Of a stretch of DNA of 64,000 nt, positions 11,613 through 23,244 are shown in pieces (the first letter of the stretch is position 1; every line of letters starts with the position of its first letter). A program made the translations under genes and the position numbers. Below the pieces are notes generated by a model. It searched no databases. It was not told the DNA's origin and saw only the letters and a list, made by a program, of their open reading frames with translations. The stretch spans positions 30,814,352-30,878,351 of the forward strand of contig CM066728.1 of the NCBI GenBank assembly GCA_033961575.1, read 5' to 3'. The DNA comes from Aselliscus stoliczkanus (Eukaryota > Chordata > Mammalia > Chiroptera > Hipposideridae).

Positions 11613-11972
11613 GGGGCCAGCTGAGTGGCTCAGTTGGTTAAGAGTGCGAGCTCTGAGCAACAGGGTCCCTGGTTCGATTCCCACGTGGGCCAGTGAGCTG
11701 AGCTGCCTCTGAGCTGCCAACAGGTGGCAGGATGGCTCAGCTGGTGAGAGCATGTGCTCCTAACAACAAGGCTGCTGGTTTGACTCCCACATGAGATGGT
11801 GGGCTATGCCCTCCTGAACACGGCATCTTGAGCTCAGCAGCCACAAGCTACTGACGGACAACCAGATGGCAACTGGACTTGCAGCAGAGGTAGCTGCGTC
11901 CTCCACAGCTAAGACTAAAGGACAGCAACTTGTCTGTTCCCCTTCCCCAATTCCCCAATAAAATCTTAAAAC
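11613..11972 (+). mobile_element. Dimeric VES-type SINE
   Basis: Two tRNA-like units are fused. The first begins GGCCAGCTGAGTGGCTCAGT and carries the B box GGTTCGATTCCC near 11673. The second begins GGATGGCTCAGCTGGTGAGA with GGTTTGACTCCC near 11778. The body ends with CAACTTGTCTGTTCCCCTTC and a CCCCAATAAAATCTT polyadenylation-like tail. Perfect 16-bp duplications AAAATGCAATGATGAG flank it (11597-11612 and 11973-11988). The same tail recurs, inverted, in the composite SINEs at 31.6 and 38.0 kb. Confidence 0.92.
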
Positions 11973-11989
11973 AAAATGCAATGATGAGA

Positions 11990-12690
11990 CATCATTAGGT
12001 GACCTAAGAGACGTAACACAAGTGTGGTCTGGGGCAGAGAGCTTCACAAAACCTCATTTTAGCTTGAGTGAAGAGAACCTCACATGATGATTGAAATAGG
12101 GGATAAGTATGTCGGTGTGGAATTGTTTGGACTTGATATCAATTGGATCTGGCTGTTGGCACTTGGCCTTTAAAAAAAAAAAAATGTTAGTTAAAAACTT
12201 GTGGTGTACCCCTGTGACTGCAAGTGGTTTTAGAGTGTCCTCCAAGGCTCAGTGGTAGAATGGGCACAGCAATTCATAGCAACTTTGCTTTAAAGGTGAT
12301 AAATACTCTCTCGGGGTGGGGTGGAAAAAAAGAGCAGCATGCATTTTTTATTAGAAGCCACGGAATCTTTCTTGCAGGGAATTTGCTGCTCTCAGTGGAG
12401 GACTAGGCTTACTTATTTATCATTGAGAATTTCCCTTTTTTGAGTGAATGATCATCTAGGGTCTTAAATAAGAGATGCTGACACAGAACCCAAGAGTAAG
12501 TATAAATCTACCCATTCCTAGGAGAGCTATTAGTTTTGCCTTTAATATAACCTTTTTTTTTTTTTTTTTTTTTTTGCTAGAGGCAGGGCAAGATGAATAG
12601 ATGGAGGATAAGGATAAAGAAAGAGTAGACTTTTCTTCTAAAACTTAAAAACTATTTTCATAAGAAATTTCTAATACTTCAACCAATCAC
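11990..12690. other. Unclassified sequence with a poly(T) tract
   Basis: A run of about 25 T lies near 12552-12576, without an attached SINE body that I can recognise. The rest shows no gene or repeat. Confidence 0.45.
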
Positions 12691-12699
12691 TATTTACTA

Positions 12700-12860
12700 A
12701 GCAAAGTGCTTTTTATTCCTACCTTATTGAGCACTCACAAGCTATCATGGAAGATTAACTGTTACTATTCTCATTTTATAAATGTGGACAGGAATCCTCA
12801 GTGAAAGACGGTAAGTTGCCCAAGATCAAATATCTTGGGATGCCAGACTCCATAAGGAGC
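12700..12860 (-). mobile_element. MIR SINE relic, minus strand
   Basis: The order ATTGAGCACTCAC, TACTATTCTCATTTTATAAAT, and TAAGTTGCCCAAGATCA is that of an old MIR read on its complement. It is heavily diverged, and both ends are approximate. Confidence 0.65.
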
Positions 12861-12869
12861 CTTTCTTCA

Positions 12870-15770
12870 GACATGAACTGCTTTCCCAACATTCGTGAAG
12901 ACTTTCTGCAAACCCAAGATGTACTTAAAAAGTTTCATGGGCACGATAGGTGGTTGAAGAATCCTCTGGCCTAAAACAACCTGTCCAAATGGAGCATGTT
13001 GGTGAAATGGAATTTCCAAATTGATCAACAGGCAGGGACAAAGGTCTGCTTGAATTTGGTATATGTACAACTTGGCTATCTTGTTCCTGATCATTGTTTA
13101 GCCCTGTATTGTAGCCTAATTTTCCTGCAGTCTGAAAGGTTGATGCTGGTCATGGAGATAGCAAAACATACCAATAAAAATGTAAGATACATACATGAAA
13201 TTACACTATCTCGCTACCTATCAGCACGTTGGCTACCCATCTCAGTGCATGCTAGAAGTGGGCTGTGCCAAGACAGAATCAAGCCTTCTCAAACCATTTT
13301 AGTTGATGATCAGTACCATAAGATGTCAAAAAGCTTTATTACTTACTCTGTATTTTTAAATGTCCAATTATTCTTTTCTCTTCTGCACATTCAGTCTTAA
13401 ATGCACTTAAATGAACTTAAGTGCTAAAGTTCGACTGTATTGATTATAGCTTGCATTTATCTTACAAAATAAGCATTAGATTTCAAAAGGCCTCATTTGA
13501 ATTGAGTATAAAAAACAAGTACCACTCTCAGTCATTCCTGAAACAATATTTCATGCTTTCACTGTAAGCACTTTAGAAAACTGTAAAGGCCAAACATTCC
13601 CTCTTTATCATTGTGATTGAACTTCTGAGTGTCAGTGATAATTAGCTCCTAAAATCCTTTAGGATTCATCCTTGAAAGAGCCGAAGGCTTACATGATGGA
13701 GAGAGGGAGGTGAGCAATGCCTCAAGGTATGACACCTACTTATGTTTGAGTGGGTGGGAAGAGAAGGGCCTGGCCCAACTTCCCAGTGCTAATGTAACAC
13801 AAGGAAACCAGGGACTCCTGGTAAACCCCAGGCTGGGCAATGTTCACCTGAGGGTCTTACTGTCACTGATGTCAATTCAGATGGAGACATTTAGGGATTT
13901 GGGGCCTGATGTGAAACTTTTCTTAACCTCAATGAATGTGAATGGATTCAGACATGGAGCAGAACATGAAAAGGCAGAGTTAAAAACAAACAAACAAACA
14001 AAAAAACCCTTACGTTTTGGAAGTACTCAAAATTCTGATTCAGCGACATGGCCACAGTACTCTTTTCTGCACGTGGCTAAAATGTATTTTCTCTGGCAAG
14101 GTCCTACAAGAGGAGTTTTTTTTTTTTTTTTTTCATGCAGAGGAAATGGCCCAGGCATGAAAGTTTTTCTTATATTTATTTGCTATTAAAAAACACAGTG
14201 TAATGTCTTGGCATGTCTTTTAAATCCACATAGCTTGGAATTAGTGATTTATTAACTGCTTTGCTGCTATGCTGTAAGATGTTAACCATGAATGAGTCTT
14301 TCAAATAGATAGTTAACCTCTTGATCCTAGTTTGACATTTTAAAATAGGATTATCATGAAGATTGGCATTAATCTAATCATTTAGAAAACTATACTGCTA
14401 CAGCCCCAAGGAAAATAGTGACATTGGGTGATAAACCTGTTCTCTGATTTCCTTTCAGACACCTATATTAAAATCCCTGTGTTTTTCAAATTTTGTGATT
14501 GTAAAAGTCCTTCAGTATTTCTCATCATGAATAGAATTACTCATCCCTTTCGGAGCTGAGTTTTGTTAAATCCGTTAATGGTGGCAGAAGAGTTGTCATT
14601 CTTTTCCCATTGTGGTCATGCTATTGTGATTGTATTCAGGCCCAGCCCTGTTTACAATTTTAGGAATGAAGTGAGTTTGTCTTTGGTGCTTTTCCTCTGA
14701 TTACTTTCACCTTTCTTCGTCTCCCTCTACCATTTACAAAAATACTTGACTTCTACCTTCCTGGCCTTTAGAATAATCAGCAGATGCAGTGTGAGTGGTC
14801 GCTTAAACAAGCAGTTCTTTCATTATATTATAAGTGTGAAAAGTCTGTCTCTCCTTCTCCTTGGCTGGTAATGTCTTAATTTCTGTACAAACTGGTATTA
14901 TCAGCCTGATATCAAAGAAAGTAAAAACTAAGGGTATTTTCTGATTGAGGAGTTCATCCTCATCTAGCTCTATGTTGGAACCTGAGATAGAAGCATCTAA
15001 TTCTGTGTTTCTCCCAAGAAAGGGATACTGTGATATTGTTAAAAGCTGGCCGAGTCCTTCATCTTTGTGTTAATCCTTGCAGGAAAGTGATGCTCTCTCT
15101 GACTTTGATTTCCAGAATATAATTTTACTGCCTGTGTCGCTATTTTATAATAAACAACTTACTATAGCTAAGTATATTTTTAGACTACTGTTTTTAACTA
15201 ACATACTTTAGAGTGTTATTTAGTTGGGAACTTATCACTAAGAAATGAAAGTTTTCAAATTCTGATTTACTGGAATAGCTCTCCAGGAAACTTCTAGGAA
15301 TCTCTCATCTGTCCATATTCACCTGGCTACAACTACCTCCAGAGATAAATGATTCTCTTCACTTCTAGCTTCCAAATTTTTTGTTAGTTTTCTCACAAAA
15401 AAGAGATTCCAGGAAATGTTATTCCAAGTCTTAGTGGGACTGATAGTCGTTCTAGGCTAAACAGTCAATTAAGGTTTCAAAAATTGTCTGTGCTGCTGTC
15501 AAAAATTACCCAGCATGGATTCATTACTATCACAAATATGCAACAGGAAGAAGTCTAGATTCTAGCGTCTCCTAAGCCTATGATCAATCTGATTCCACCC
15601 CGCTGTATGGTTGTGGCCACACTCAGGTACGGTATACTGGGACCCAACTCTCTCTCTGGTGTGGTGTTGGAGAAGCAAGTAAAACTTCCTTGGTGAGAAG
15701 GAAAGGATATCTTTACAGAGGGAGCCAGGTAGAAAATACCAAATCAGCATGTCCATGTATATATTTTATG
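12870..15770. other. Unclassified sequence, no gene recognised
   Basis: Two longer open frames, 12996-13400 (134 codons) and 13710-14189 (159 codons), have no domain I recognise, no conserved-looking composition, and no splice or promoter context that would support them. The second runs through a (CAAA)n patch and a poly(T) stretch, which argues against a real protein. Confidence 0.45.
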
Positions 15771-15774
15771 TCTT

Positions 15775-15855
15775 GTATATCAGCTTGCTGAGACCTAAGC
15801 ACAGATCTAGGCACCCAAGAGGCACCTAATACATTTTATGAAATAAATAGATGAC
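15775..15855 (+). mobile_element. L2-like 3' terminal fragment
   Basis: AAGCACAGATCTAGGCACCC followed by a 'TAATACATTTTATGAAATAA' end resembles the 3' terminus of LINE2. It is short and decayed. Confidence 0.45.
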
Positions 15856-15859
15856 ACTT

Positions 15860-16590
15860 CCTTTTTAAGATGCTCTTTGTGCCTGCTTTTCCTAAATTTG
15901 CTACTTGGCATTTGCTTTTTTCTTTGAATATATTTTTTTCTTCTGGAAATGGCTACCCTGTTTCCTAGGCTCCCCGTCATCCTCTCAAACCCTCTGTGTG
16001 CTTTACTTGCTTCTCTCCCTCTGCCAGCTCTGGCAGCTGTACCCTATGCTCATCACTGACTATGCATGCGATTGTAGAAGCCTGACGAGTGAGATTACAA
16101 CTTTCTTAATAACTTTTCCAAAATGAGTGAAATTAGGGCCCTGGTGAAAACCAAGGTATTATCCAATAAGATAGAAGCACGAACACTTGGGCAAGGCTTT
16201 ATGCCATTAAGTTCGCCTATTATGCAGGCTCCATTCTTCATCCTGATTTTTGGAAAAGTTGTAAAGAATTGAGTTTACTGGCCAAATGACCTTTGAAAAT
16301 GGGGTAGCACCGTAAACATTTGGCCACAAATGGTATTTTCAAACATGCATCTTTCTCCCCCATTACTATTAGCAAAGTTTCTCATCTATAGAGCAGGGTT
16401 ATGTGAAGGTTAAAAGACCCTCTTCCCCAAGCAGGGTATTGCTCTTAGTGAGCCTCACTTTGTCACCATCTGCATCAGCACTGAGGTGTCCCTTCCAGAC
16501 ACAAGTTCTTCTCCAGTGTGTGCTGTTGGTCCTGATATTATAATCACAGAACCTCTGGAGCTGGAAAATCTGTACCATATTATACAACAG
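15860..16590. other. Unclassified sequence
   Basis: No exon, RNA gene or clear repeat. Confidence 0.4.
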
Positions 16591-16594
16591 CTGA

Positions 16595-16765
16595 GTTAGT
16601 TGCTAAGTATATGATTATGGGTCCATTCACTTAACCTGTATGGGGACCACTTCCCTCAAAAATGCCAAGTTAGCTGGATTGTTGTCAAGAGAAAATGAGA
16701 TATTTAAAAGCTCTAGCCCAATGTGAAACACACAGCAGATACTCAATTTATGGTAACTAATTTTA
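16595..16765 (+). mobile_element. MIR SINE relic
   Basis: CACTTAACCTGTATGGGGAC, a 'GATTGTTGTCAAGAGAAAATGAGA' block and the 'CAGATACTCAATTTATGGTAAC' end follow the MIR order. About 170 bases remain. Confidence 0.7.
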
Positions 16766-16859
16766 CCACCATCAATGGCAATATACTACTTCCACAAACT
16801 TGCTCTTAGTCCAACAGAAACATATTATGTATACATCCTCTATTATTCTCATTGAGCAG

Positions 16860-17800
16860 ATCCTATTTTTCCTGAGAAACATTCTGACTCTTTCCATCCC
16901 AGTTGCCACTTCTTTCTCTTATAGTCTCATCACTGCCCCCCTGGACTCATGTAATTAATATTGCTCCCTTCTCCAAACTTTCCCTACTTTAGTTCATTTT
17001 CCACAATTCTGTTAGAATTTGCTCCTGAAAATAACCCTTGGTAGCACACTCCCTTGCTTTAAATCTTTTGATTGGCAGCCTATTGTCTAGTTAACTGCTT
17101 TATCTATTGTAATTCTCCTCCATGTCTTTTATTCCCTAATATGAATCATGAATCTGTAAAATGGGGCCAGATGTCATAGTTTTACTAATGTATTTTTCCA
17201 CTGAAAACTTTTTATTTTAACAGAGCATTTTTAGGTAGCCATTACACAAGAACACACAGGGAAATGCTGGCTTATAACAGTAAGCCCCAACCTCTCAGCA
17301 CAAACATACAAAACCTGTTAGCAACCTCAACTTCAATCTCAACTTCTCTGTGCTTCATCCTTACATTTTGTTTCAAACTTACTATTCTCAGTTAACATTC
17401 TTATAGGTGTGTCCCTCCTTTTCAGATTATATTGTTGGCCTTTGAAATGCTCTCTCCAAATTTTCCACCATACTTCTCTTTCTAGACAATCTGCCTAACT
17501 CAGTGACCTACTGATTCTTTAAGAAACAGCTTTAGTGCTATTTTCTCCAAAGCTATTCCCTTCTTCTATCTCCTGAGCAATGTGGGTACTTTGGGAGTTT
17601 AAAAGGGAGAAAAAACTATGTTCATACCTCTCATAACTTTATCACATTGGTATGTGAATCTCTGTCTCCCTCATTATAAATAAATTCCATATGGGCAGAC
17701 ATGTCCATGCTTCATTCTTTTTGTAGCTCCTTTTCTAGCTCACTGCCTAATATATAATGTGTAATGGATGTTTACTAAAATATTTGCTAAATATGCCACA
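16860..17800 (+). mobile_element. LINE2 (L2) relic, 3' part
   Basis: A diffuse but ordered match to the L2 3' region: CACTTCTTTCTCTTATAGTC, a cysteine-rich-to-3'-UTR transition, 'CATACCTCTCATAACTTTATC', 'CATATGGGCAGACATGTCCAT' and a terminal 'CTCACTGCCTAATATATAAT'. L2 is an ancient LINE family, inactive in placental mammals. No frame is preserved. Confidence 0.65.
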
Positions 17801-17816
17801 GATAGAATGGTATGTC

Positions 17817-17858
17817 ACACACATATGCATGCGCGTGCGCGCGCACACACACACACCA
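17817..17858. repeat. Alternating purine-pyrimidine (CA/CG) tract
   Basis: ACACATATGCATGCGCGTGC followed by GCGCGCACACACACACACC. A strictly alternating run of this type is prone to left-handed DNA; this is a property of the sequence, not a demonstrated function. Confidence 0.85.
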
Positions 17859-18169
17859 ACGGGTGTGGTTAATGACTTTTATCTTCAGGAAAGCAAGCAT
17901 TTACTTCACACATCCACGAATCTTTGGAAATCCCCACTTTCTCTGTACCCAATCATTCACATCTTATAAACTATACTCCTTGGAGGCTATAATCTCTCCA
18001 AACTCATTGAAGAATATTCTGCTTAACAAGGACATGGCTGTTATATTTTGTGCCAAAGTCAATATGACAGTATTCCCAGCTGACATTCTTCCTGAGTGCA
18101 TAGGCAGCTCCTGTGCAAAAAAAAAAAATGCAAGAGGAACCTCAGATCACTTCTCCTAAAACCCACTTT

Positions 18170-18690
18170 GTCGTTACTCATTGATGATCCTCAAACCAGA
18201 GCCCACTCGTATCTCAGACTGACACTCGATAATGATTTCAATAGAAGAGCAGCTGTTTCACATTATATGCCTCTCTATGAATAGCATCCAGGTACTGCCA
18301 CTCCAATTGTTTTATGAATGTGCTAGAGAAATGGCAGGTTGCCAAAGACAGCATCCACACTATTGCTTGAAATGACACCCCAGACATAAAAAGAAAGAAA
18401 GAATCCCTCACAAATTGCAATGTGTACAATTTCGGCTGTTTTGCACATCCTCTGCAGCTGTGCATTCATGAGGCTATATTTAAGCAAAAATCTGGACAAG
18501 AATTAGTCATTAGGAGATGGAAGTTTGGTGGTCATTTTAAGGATCTGGCTGTAGTGGTTGCCAAGATTCTCTCCCGAATGAGCTCTGCCTGTCTTATAAT
18601 CAACTGGAAGTAGGATGTCACTACTTGCTGGAATGTAATCTTTTCATATATTGCAAGACTTGCTCAAAAATTGGGAAACCCTCATTATTT
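18170..18690 (+). pseudogene. Decayed hAT-superfamily transposase gene (ZBED/Charlie-like)
   Basis: A single frame from 18326 to about 18690 gives a diagnostic hAT transposase pattern despite two stops. It reads LEKWQVAKDSIHTIA, a stop at 18365-18367, then NDTPDIKR. The conserved GCFAHPLQLCIHEAIFKQKS (18434-18493) is followed by the GHFK block, and after a stop at 18611-18613 by DVTTCWN. In hAT transposases the related pattern is cFAHxLqL, GHFKhS, DVxTRWNS, so Arg is replaced by Cys in the last. Upstream at 18175-18284 another frame (YLRLTLDNDFNRRAAV) plausibly continues it after a frameshift. This region corresponds to the middle of the RNase H-like catalytic core. No terminal repeats are visible, so it may be a relic of an autonomous transposon or of a gene descended from one. 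Confidence 0.7.
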
Positions 18691-18699
18691 TCTTTATGA

Positions 18700-19650
18700 A
18701 AGGGATTGCTGTCACTTTGTGCTGATTCTTTTAGAGTCACAACTGTCTTAAAGTTGGGACTTTTAACAGTCATGAAAAGAGAAACTTGTGAAAAGTTATG
18801 TGAGTCAACCTAGTATTTCTTTTCTTATGCCCCTCTTCCCTCACTCTGAGGAAACTGATAGGAAAATTGTAATTAATGGGAAGAAGTTTGCTCAGTTGAA
18901 ATGTATAAGACCTATTGTTTATCAGCAGGATACAAATCCAAGTTTAAAAGGCACCACAAATTTCTCATTGTCAGAAAGAAGAAATACTTCAGGCAAACTC
19001 TGCCTAACAAAGAAAGAAAATAAAATATCCCATGAATTAATTTATTGATGAAGAAAGGAATATGAGACATAATGACTACTGAAAGGAAAAAAAAATTCTT
19101 TGAATTGTTATAAAATTGCCTTGTTTTCAAAGATACGTAAAAGCAACACGTTTGAATAAATTTTCTATTTAGAACTCAGTGAAATCTCTGGAACAGAAGT
19201 AAAAGTACATTAGCTAATCTCACAAGGAAGTTACTATACTGTGCCAACAGAGTCCGGCAGGTCCATTAACACCTTCTCTGAAAAGCACTATCATCTTTTT
19301 CCAGAACCTGTGAAACTTAGATTTGTCTAAATCTTATTTGCCAATTACACATTTCAAACATTTGTATATTTCCAAAAATAGAGATGGTCATTACATTTCA
19401 TATCTTTCTCATACATGTTGAGTATTTGAACATATTTTAAAAATTCCATCCAAACTATTTCCCAAAATTCATCTCTAATTTAGAACAACTTCTTGCCCTC
19501 AATTTGCTTATGTGCATCCTTCTTAAGTTTCTAGTTTGGAATCTTAAGAGTTACTCTTTCCATGAAATTTCTCATCACCACTTTGATATATAATTACCTA
19601 GTTTATAAGAGGTTAAACTGTTGTAGAGTCATGTTTCTTTTAAAGGTTGT
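18700..19650. other. Unclassified sequence
   Basis: No exon, RNA gene or clear repeat. Frames at 18788-19048 and 18912-19130 overlap on opposite strands and have no recognised domain. Confidence 0.4.
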
Positions 19651-19654
19651 TTCT

Positions 19655-20600
19655 CATATTTTGTTTCTTTTTAAAATAAACTTTCATATCAGAATAGTTT
19701 TAGATTTACAGAAAAGTTGTGAAGATAGTACAGAGAGTAGCTATGTACTCCCTTGCCAGTGTCCACTATAATTAGAATCTTTCATTAGTACACTATGTTG
19801 GTCAAAATTAATGAGCCATAGATGGGGGTAAATGGGGTCAAATATATGGTGATGGAAGGAGAACTGACTCTGGATGGTGAACACACAATATGATATGTAG
19901 ATGATGTATAACAGAATTGTATACTTGAGACCTATGTAACTTTACTAACAATTGTCACCCCAATAAACTTTAATTAAACAAAACAAAACAAATTAATGAG
20001 TCAATATTGAAACATTACTAACTACATTCCATACTTTACTCGGATTTTTTTACTTTTTAAACTAATGTCCTTTTCTGTTCCTGGATCCCATCCAGGGTAC
20101 CACATTGCATTTTGTCATCCTATCTCTTTAAGCTCTTCTAGACTGTAATAATTTCTCAGACTTGCCTTGTATGTAATGACTTTGACAATTTTGAGGAGTA
20201 CTAATCATATATTTTGCAGAGTATCTCTTAATTGGGTTTTATCTTTTTTTTTTTTCATGACTAGACTGGGGTTATGGGTTTTGGAGAAGAAATCCACAAT
20301 TGATGAAGGGTCATTCCCATCACGTATGTCAAGACAGTGATTTATCACTGTTAATGCTATCTAGATCATGGCTGAGGAAGCGTGTGTCAGCAATCTCCAC
20401 TGTAAAGTTACTTCCCTGCTCCCCACTTTCCATACCATACTCCTGAGAAGGAAATCGCTAGGTGCAGCCCACACTGAAGGAGTGGGGAGTTATGCTCTGT
20501 CTCTTTCAGGGTATAATATTTACATAATTTCTTTGAAATTCATCTATGCTAGGGATTTATCTATTCTCCCCCATTTATTTATGAAAATATTCTGCACGAT
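19655..20600 (-). mobile_element. Old L1 (L1M-type) fragment, antisense, split by a younger L1
   Basis: The plus strand shows 'AGAATAGTTTTAGATTTACA', AGTTGTGAAGATAGTACAGA, then after an interruption 'CATACTTTACTCGGATTTTT', CTGTTCCTGGATCCCATCCA, 'GGTTATGGGTTTTGGAGAAG' and 'GGAGTGGGGAGTTATGCTCT'. This is the familiar antisense order of an older mammalian L1 3' region. A young L1 end occupies 19816-19989. Confidence 0.7.
19816..19989 (+). mobile_element. L1 3' end inserted in older L1
   Basis: Only the last ~170 bases of an L1 are present: GGTGATGGAAGGAGAACTGA, 'GGTGAACACACAATATGATA', and TTGTCACCCCAATAAACTTT with an A-rich AAAC tail. The 11-bp duplication AAATTAATGAG lies before (ends at 19815) and after (19990-20000). 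The 5' truncation is typical of target-primed reverse transcription. Confidence 0.9.
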
Positions 20601-20649
20601 ATTACAGCGGTAGATATGTGGAACTAATAATTTGTGAAAATCCATAAAA

Positions 20650-20940
20650 CCTGACAACACAAAGAGTAAATCTTAATGTATGCAATTAAAGAAATCATTT
20701 AGGAGTCCAGAGGATTCTAGGATGGAGTGAATACTGTGATGACAAACCACTGTATGTGTATTCTAGAATTAAACAACTAAGTAATTGGATGGCAGATGGT
20801 AGGAGCCAGCCTTCTCACTGTTGGAGTGGGAGGTTACATACAAGGGAAGAAGGCTAGACCATCCCATGTGGTAATGAATTAAAGTTGGAGACAGTATGGA
20901 CTATATTTAGTTTAATATAGATACAGGTGAATACATGTAG
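20650..20940. other. Unclassified sequence
   Basis: Short stretch between L1 relic and MITE with no feature seen. Confidence 0.35.
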
Positions 20941-20943
20941 AAA

Positions 20944-21160
20944 TACAGAGAGTGCAAAGAAAAATGTATACACATTTTAAGAAAGAAAAAACTGTATTAA
21001 AATTATAATACTCAATATATACTGATAACAAAAGATGAATACAAGTTGCATTTGACTTCTGCAATTACAAGAGGTGCTCAAAGTGGTTACCATCAGCATA
21101 ACTTCAATACAGTTTTTGCTTTTAACAAAATCTGTATGCACTTTTTTAGCACCCTCTGTA
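20944..21160. mobile_element. 217-bp MITE with terminal inverted repeats
   Basis: The left end TACAGAGAGTGCAAAGAAAA and the inverted right end TACAGAGGGTGCTAAAAAAG align, and the match continues inward (ATGTATACACATTTT against GTGCATACAGATTTT) for about 35 bases. Both ends begin with TA, as expected of a TA target duplication. There is no coding capacity. TA targets fit Tc1/mariner-type elements; the superfamily is inference. Confidence 0.75.
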
Positions 21161-21164
21161 GTTA

Positions 21165-23115
21165 TAGATATGTCTATATACAGGTTTAGTAGACACACAA
21201 ATATTTCTTGTTTGGTCTGCTGAGGGGAATTATAACAACGACACATGTCTCATCTATTACCCAGATCTTGTTTTCTAATGCCATTCTCCAAAAAAAGAAC
21301 CAGGGATCCTAGAAGAGAGCACTGGCAGGAGATAAACCTAGGATGAACCTGGGGCACCATATCTTGCCAGAAAGAAAGGAAGCGCTCAAACCAAAATCAC
21401 AAGACGGGAGTGTATCAAAGATGGGGCAACCACACAGGAGCCTACTGAAAGAGCTCCCAATGGCTAAAGCTGAAAAAGGATAAGCACACTCCTTCCCCCC
21501 AAATTTTGATGATGAGATTCTTTGTTAAATGTAATTTTATTAACAAGTCATTCGAATGAATCCCATCATTTCTTTCATCATGATTTCTACAAAAGAGGCA
21601 ATTTAGGATAATTCCAAATTATTTTGGAATCAAACTGAGCAAGGTTAAATTATGGCTCCACCCTGGTCAAATACCATAATCTATCCATATTCCAAATTTC
21701 TCATCAAAATATTGGATACAGTGAAAATATGTCAAATGCTAGTCTAGTGCCAGCCACCTTGTAAATATCAGCTATCATTAAAGACCTGCAGTATGCATTT
21801 GGTACAATTAGCCCTTCTCATTGCCTAAGTGACAAGTTATTTCTTCATAATTCTGAGAGCAGTATTTTCAAAGTGTATAGAATTCATTGTAGAGAGGTCA
21901 AATTAATTTGCTAAAACTCATTTATACACACAAAATGTCACTTTTGAATATTTATAATTCCCACTAATAGATTTCTAGATAAGCTCTGAAATGGTTGCTA
22001 TGACTTGCTTTGATTTTACAAGTGATTAAATTGTATATTTGGTTTTAATATGGTTGTTTATTCTAAATGTAGCAAGGTAGCTTTGGGCTATGATTATCTA
22101 GTGTTACAACTGACCAATTTTATTATTTCTGTGCAAATTTCTGTTAGAGTGTTTGTTTGATGTTGGGCAGATAAAATAATTGAAAATTGACTGAAATTAA
22201 AAACTACAAACCAGAAACCACTTGTGTTAAACTTGGATGAAGTCAGACTTCGTTAGACATTTTAAAATAGCCAATACTGTTGCTAAGTGACAGTACCAAG
22301 GGGTAGCTGGTGGAGGAGGGGTGGTGGGTAAGGCAATGGCTACATTAGGGTTCAAAGCACCCTCCCAAGCACAGAGTGCCCCTCTCATTCTTTAAAATGG
22401 ATAATAATAATATATATATGGATACTAATAATATATATTAATTTATATGAAGTGTTAAGCAAATGTTCTTGAAACACACCCCTTTTATCCCATCCCAAAC
22501 CACACTGCCATCTCTAAATCCCTCCTTGGAGGAAATTCTGGAAACACCCCTGTTATCAAAAGGGTCATGTTTGCATCTATACATAAGTTTTGACTAAAAC
22601 AATCATAATCTCACTACTATGAATAAAAAGATGAATACATTTCATCCAGATATTAAGCAAATATCAAGTTGCTTTGAATACTTAATTAGCATGAGGTCAG
22701 TCTTCCACCCAGTCATTTCTCTTTCCTCTTCTAAACTAATGCTACCTCTTTAAATTCAGTCGAGGTTGTATTTTTGCTTTGGTGTGTGCTGCCTTGTAGC
22801 TGAGTACAGAAAAATTACCATTTGATGCTAGTGGTTTTGAAAAGAGCCCCAAAACTGGGGCGGCCATCTAATGGGCCGCTGATACATGGATAGTCCAGAG
22901 TGAAGCCAGATCAGCATTGTGGATGAAAAAGTGTTGCATGGAGGCAGTGTGGGTTCCAACCATCTTTCAATGATAATTAGAGATTGTGTTGTCTGTATCA
23001 CTGACTCCTCCAAGGTACTTAGTGATACCTGAGGCTCTAAATTGGCTTTAATTTGCGGGGTCTGAATAAAATGTTGCATTCTTAATTTATTGCACTAGTC
23101 TTCGTCTTAATCCAC
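21165..23115. other. Unclassified sequence
   Basis: No coding exon seen. 21280-21500 is comparatively G+A-rich and looks like part of an interspersed element (CCAGGGATCCTAGAAGAGAG, AGAGCTCCCAATGGCTAAAG) that I cannot name. A small (TAA/TA)n patch lies at 22397-22450. 22828-23090 has an open minus frame of 83 codons and an AATAAA at 23067-23072 on the plus strand, without further support. Confidence 0.4.
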
Positions 23116-23119
23116 TGAT

Positions 23120-23240
23120 GGATCTCACATGAATTGAACTTGTCTCTTATTGAGCTGGAAGCTCAATGAGGTTGGAGACTCTGTGTCTTCTGAAATTTAA
23201 CATAATGTCTGACATATACTCAATGTTAAATAAGTGAATT
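23120..23240 (+). mobile_element. L2-like 3' terminal fragment
   Basis: TGAGCTGGAAGCTCAATGAG, 'GGAGACTCTGTGTCTTCTGAA', 'TAATGTCTGACATATACTCAA' and 'TTAAATAAGTGAATTTG' follow the L2 3' end order. Confidence 0.65.
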
Positions 23241-23244
23241 TGAA

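Noticed and set aside
12996..14189. Two open frames of 134 and 159 codons as possible genes
   Set aside because: No domain, no splice-site or promoter context, and the second runs through (CAAA)n and poly(T) tracts. Frames of this length occur by chance in 64 kb.
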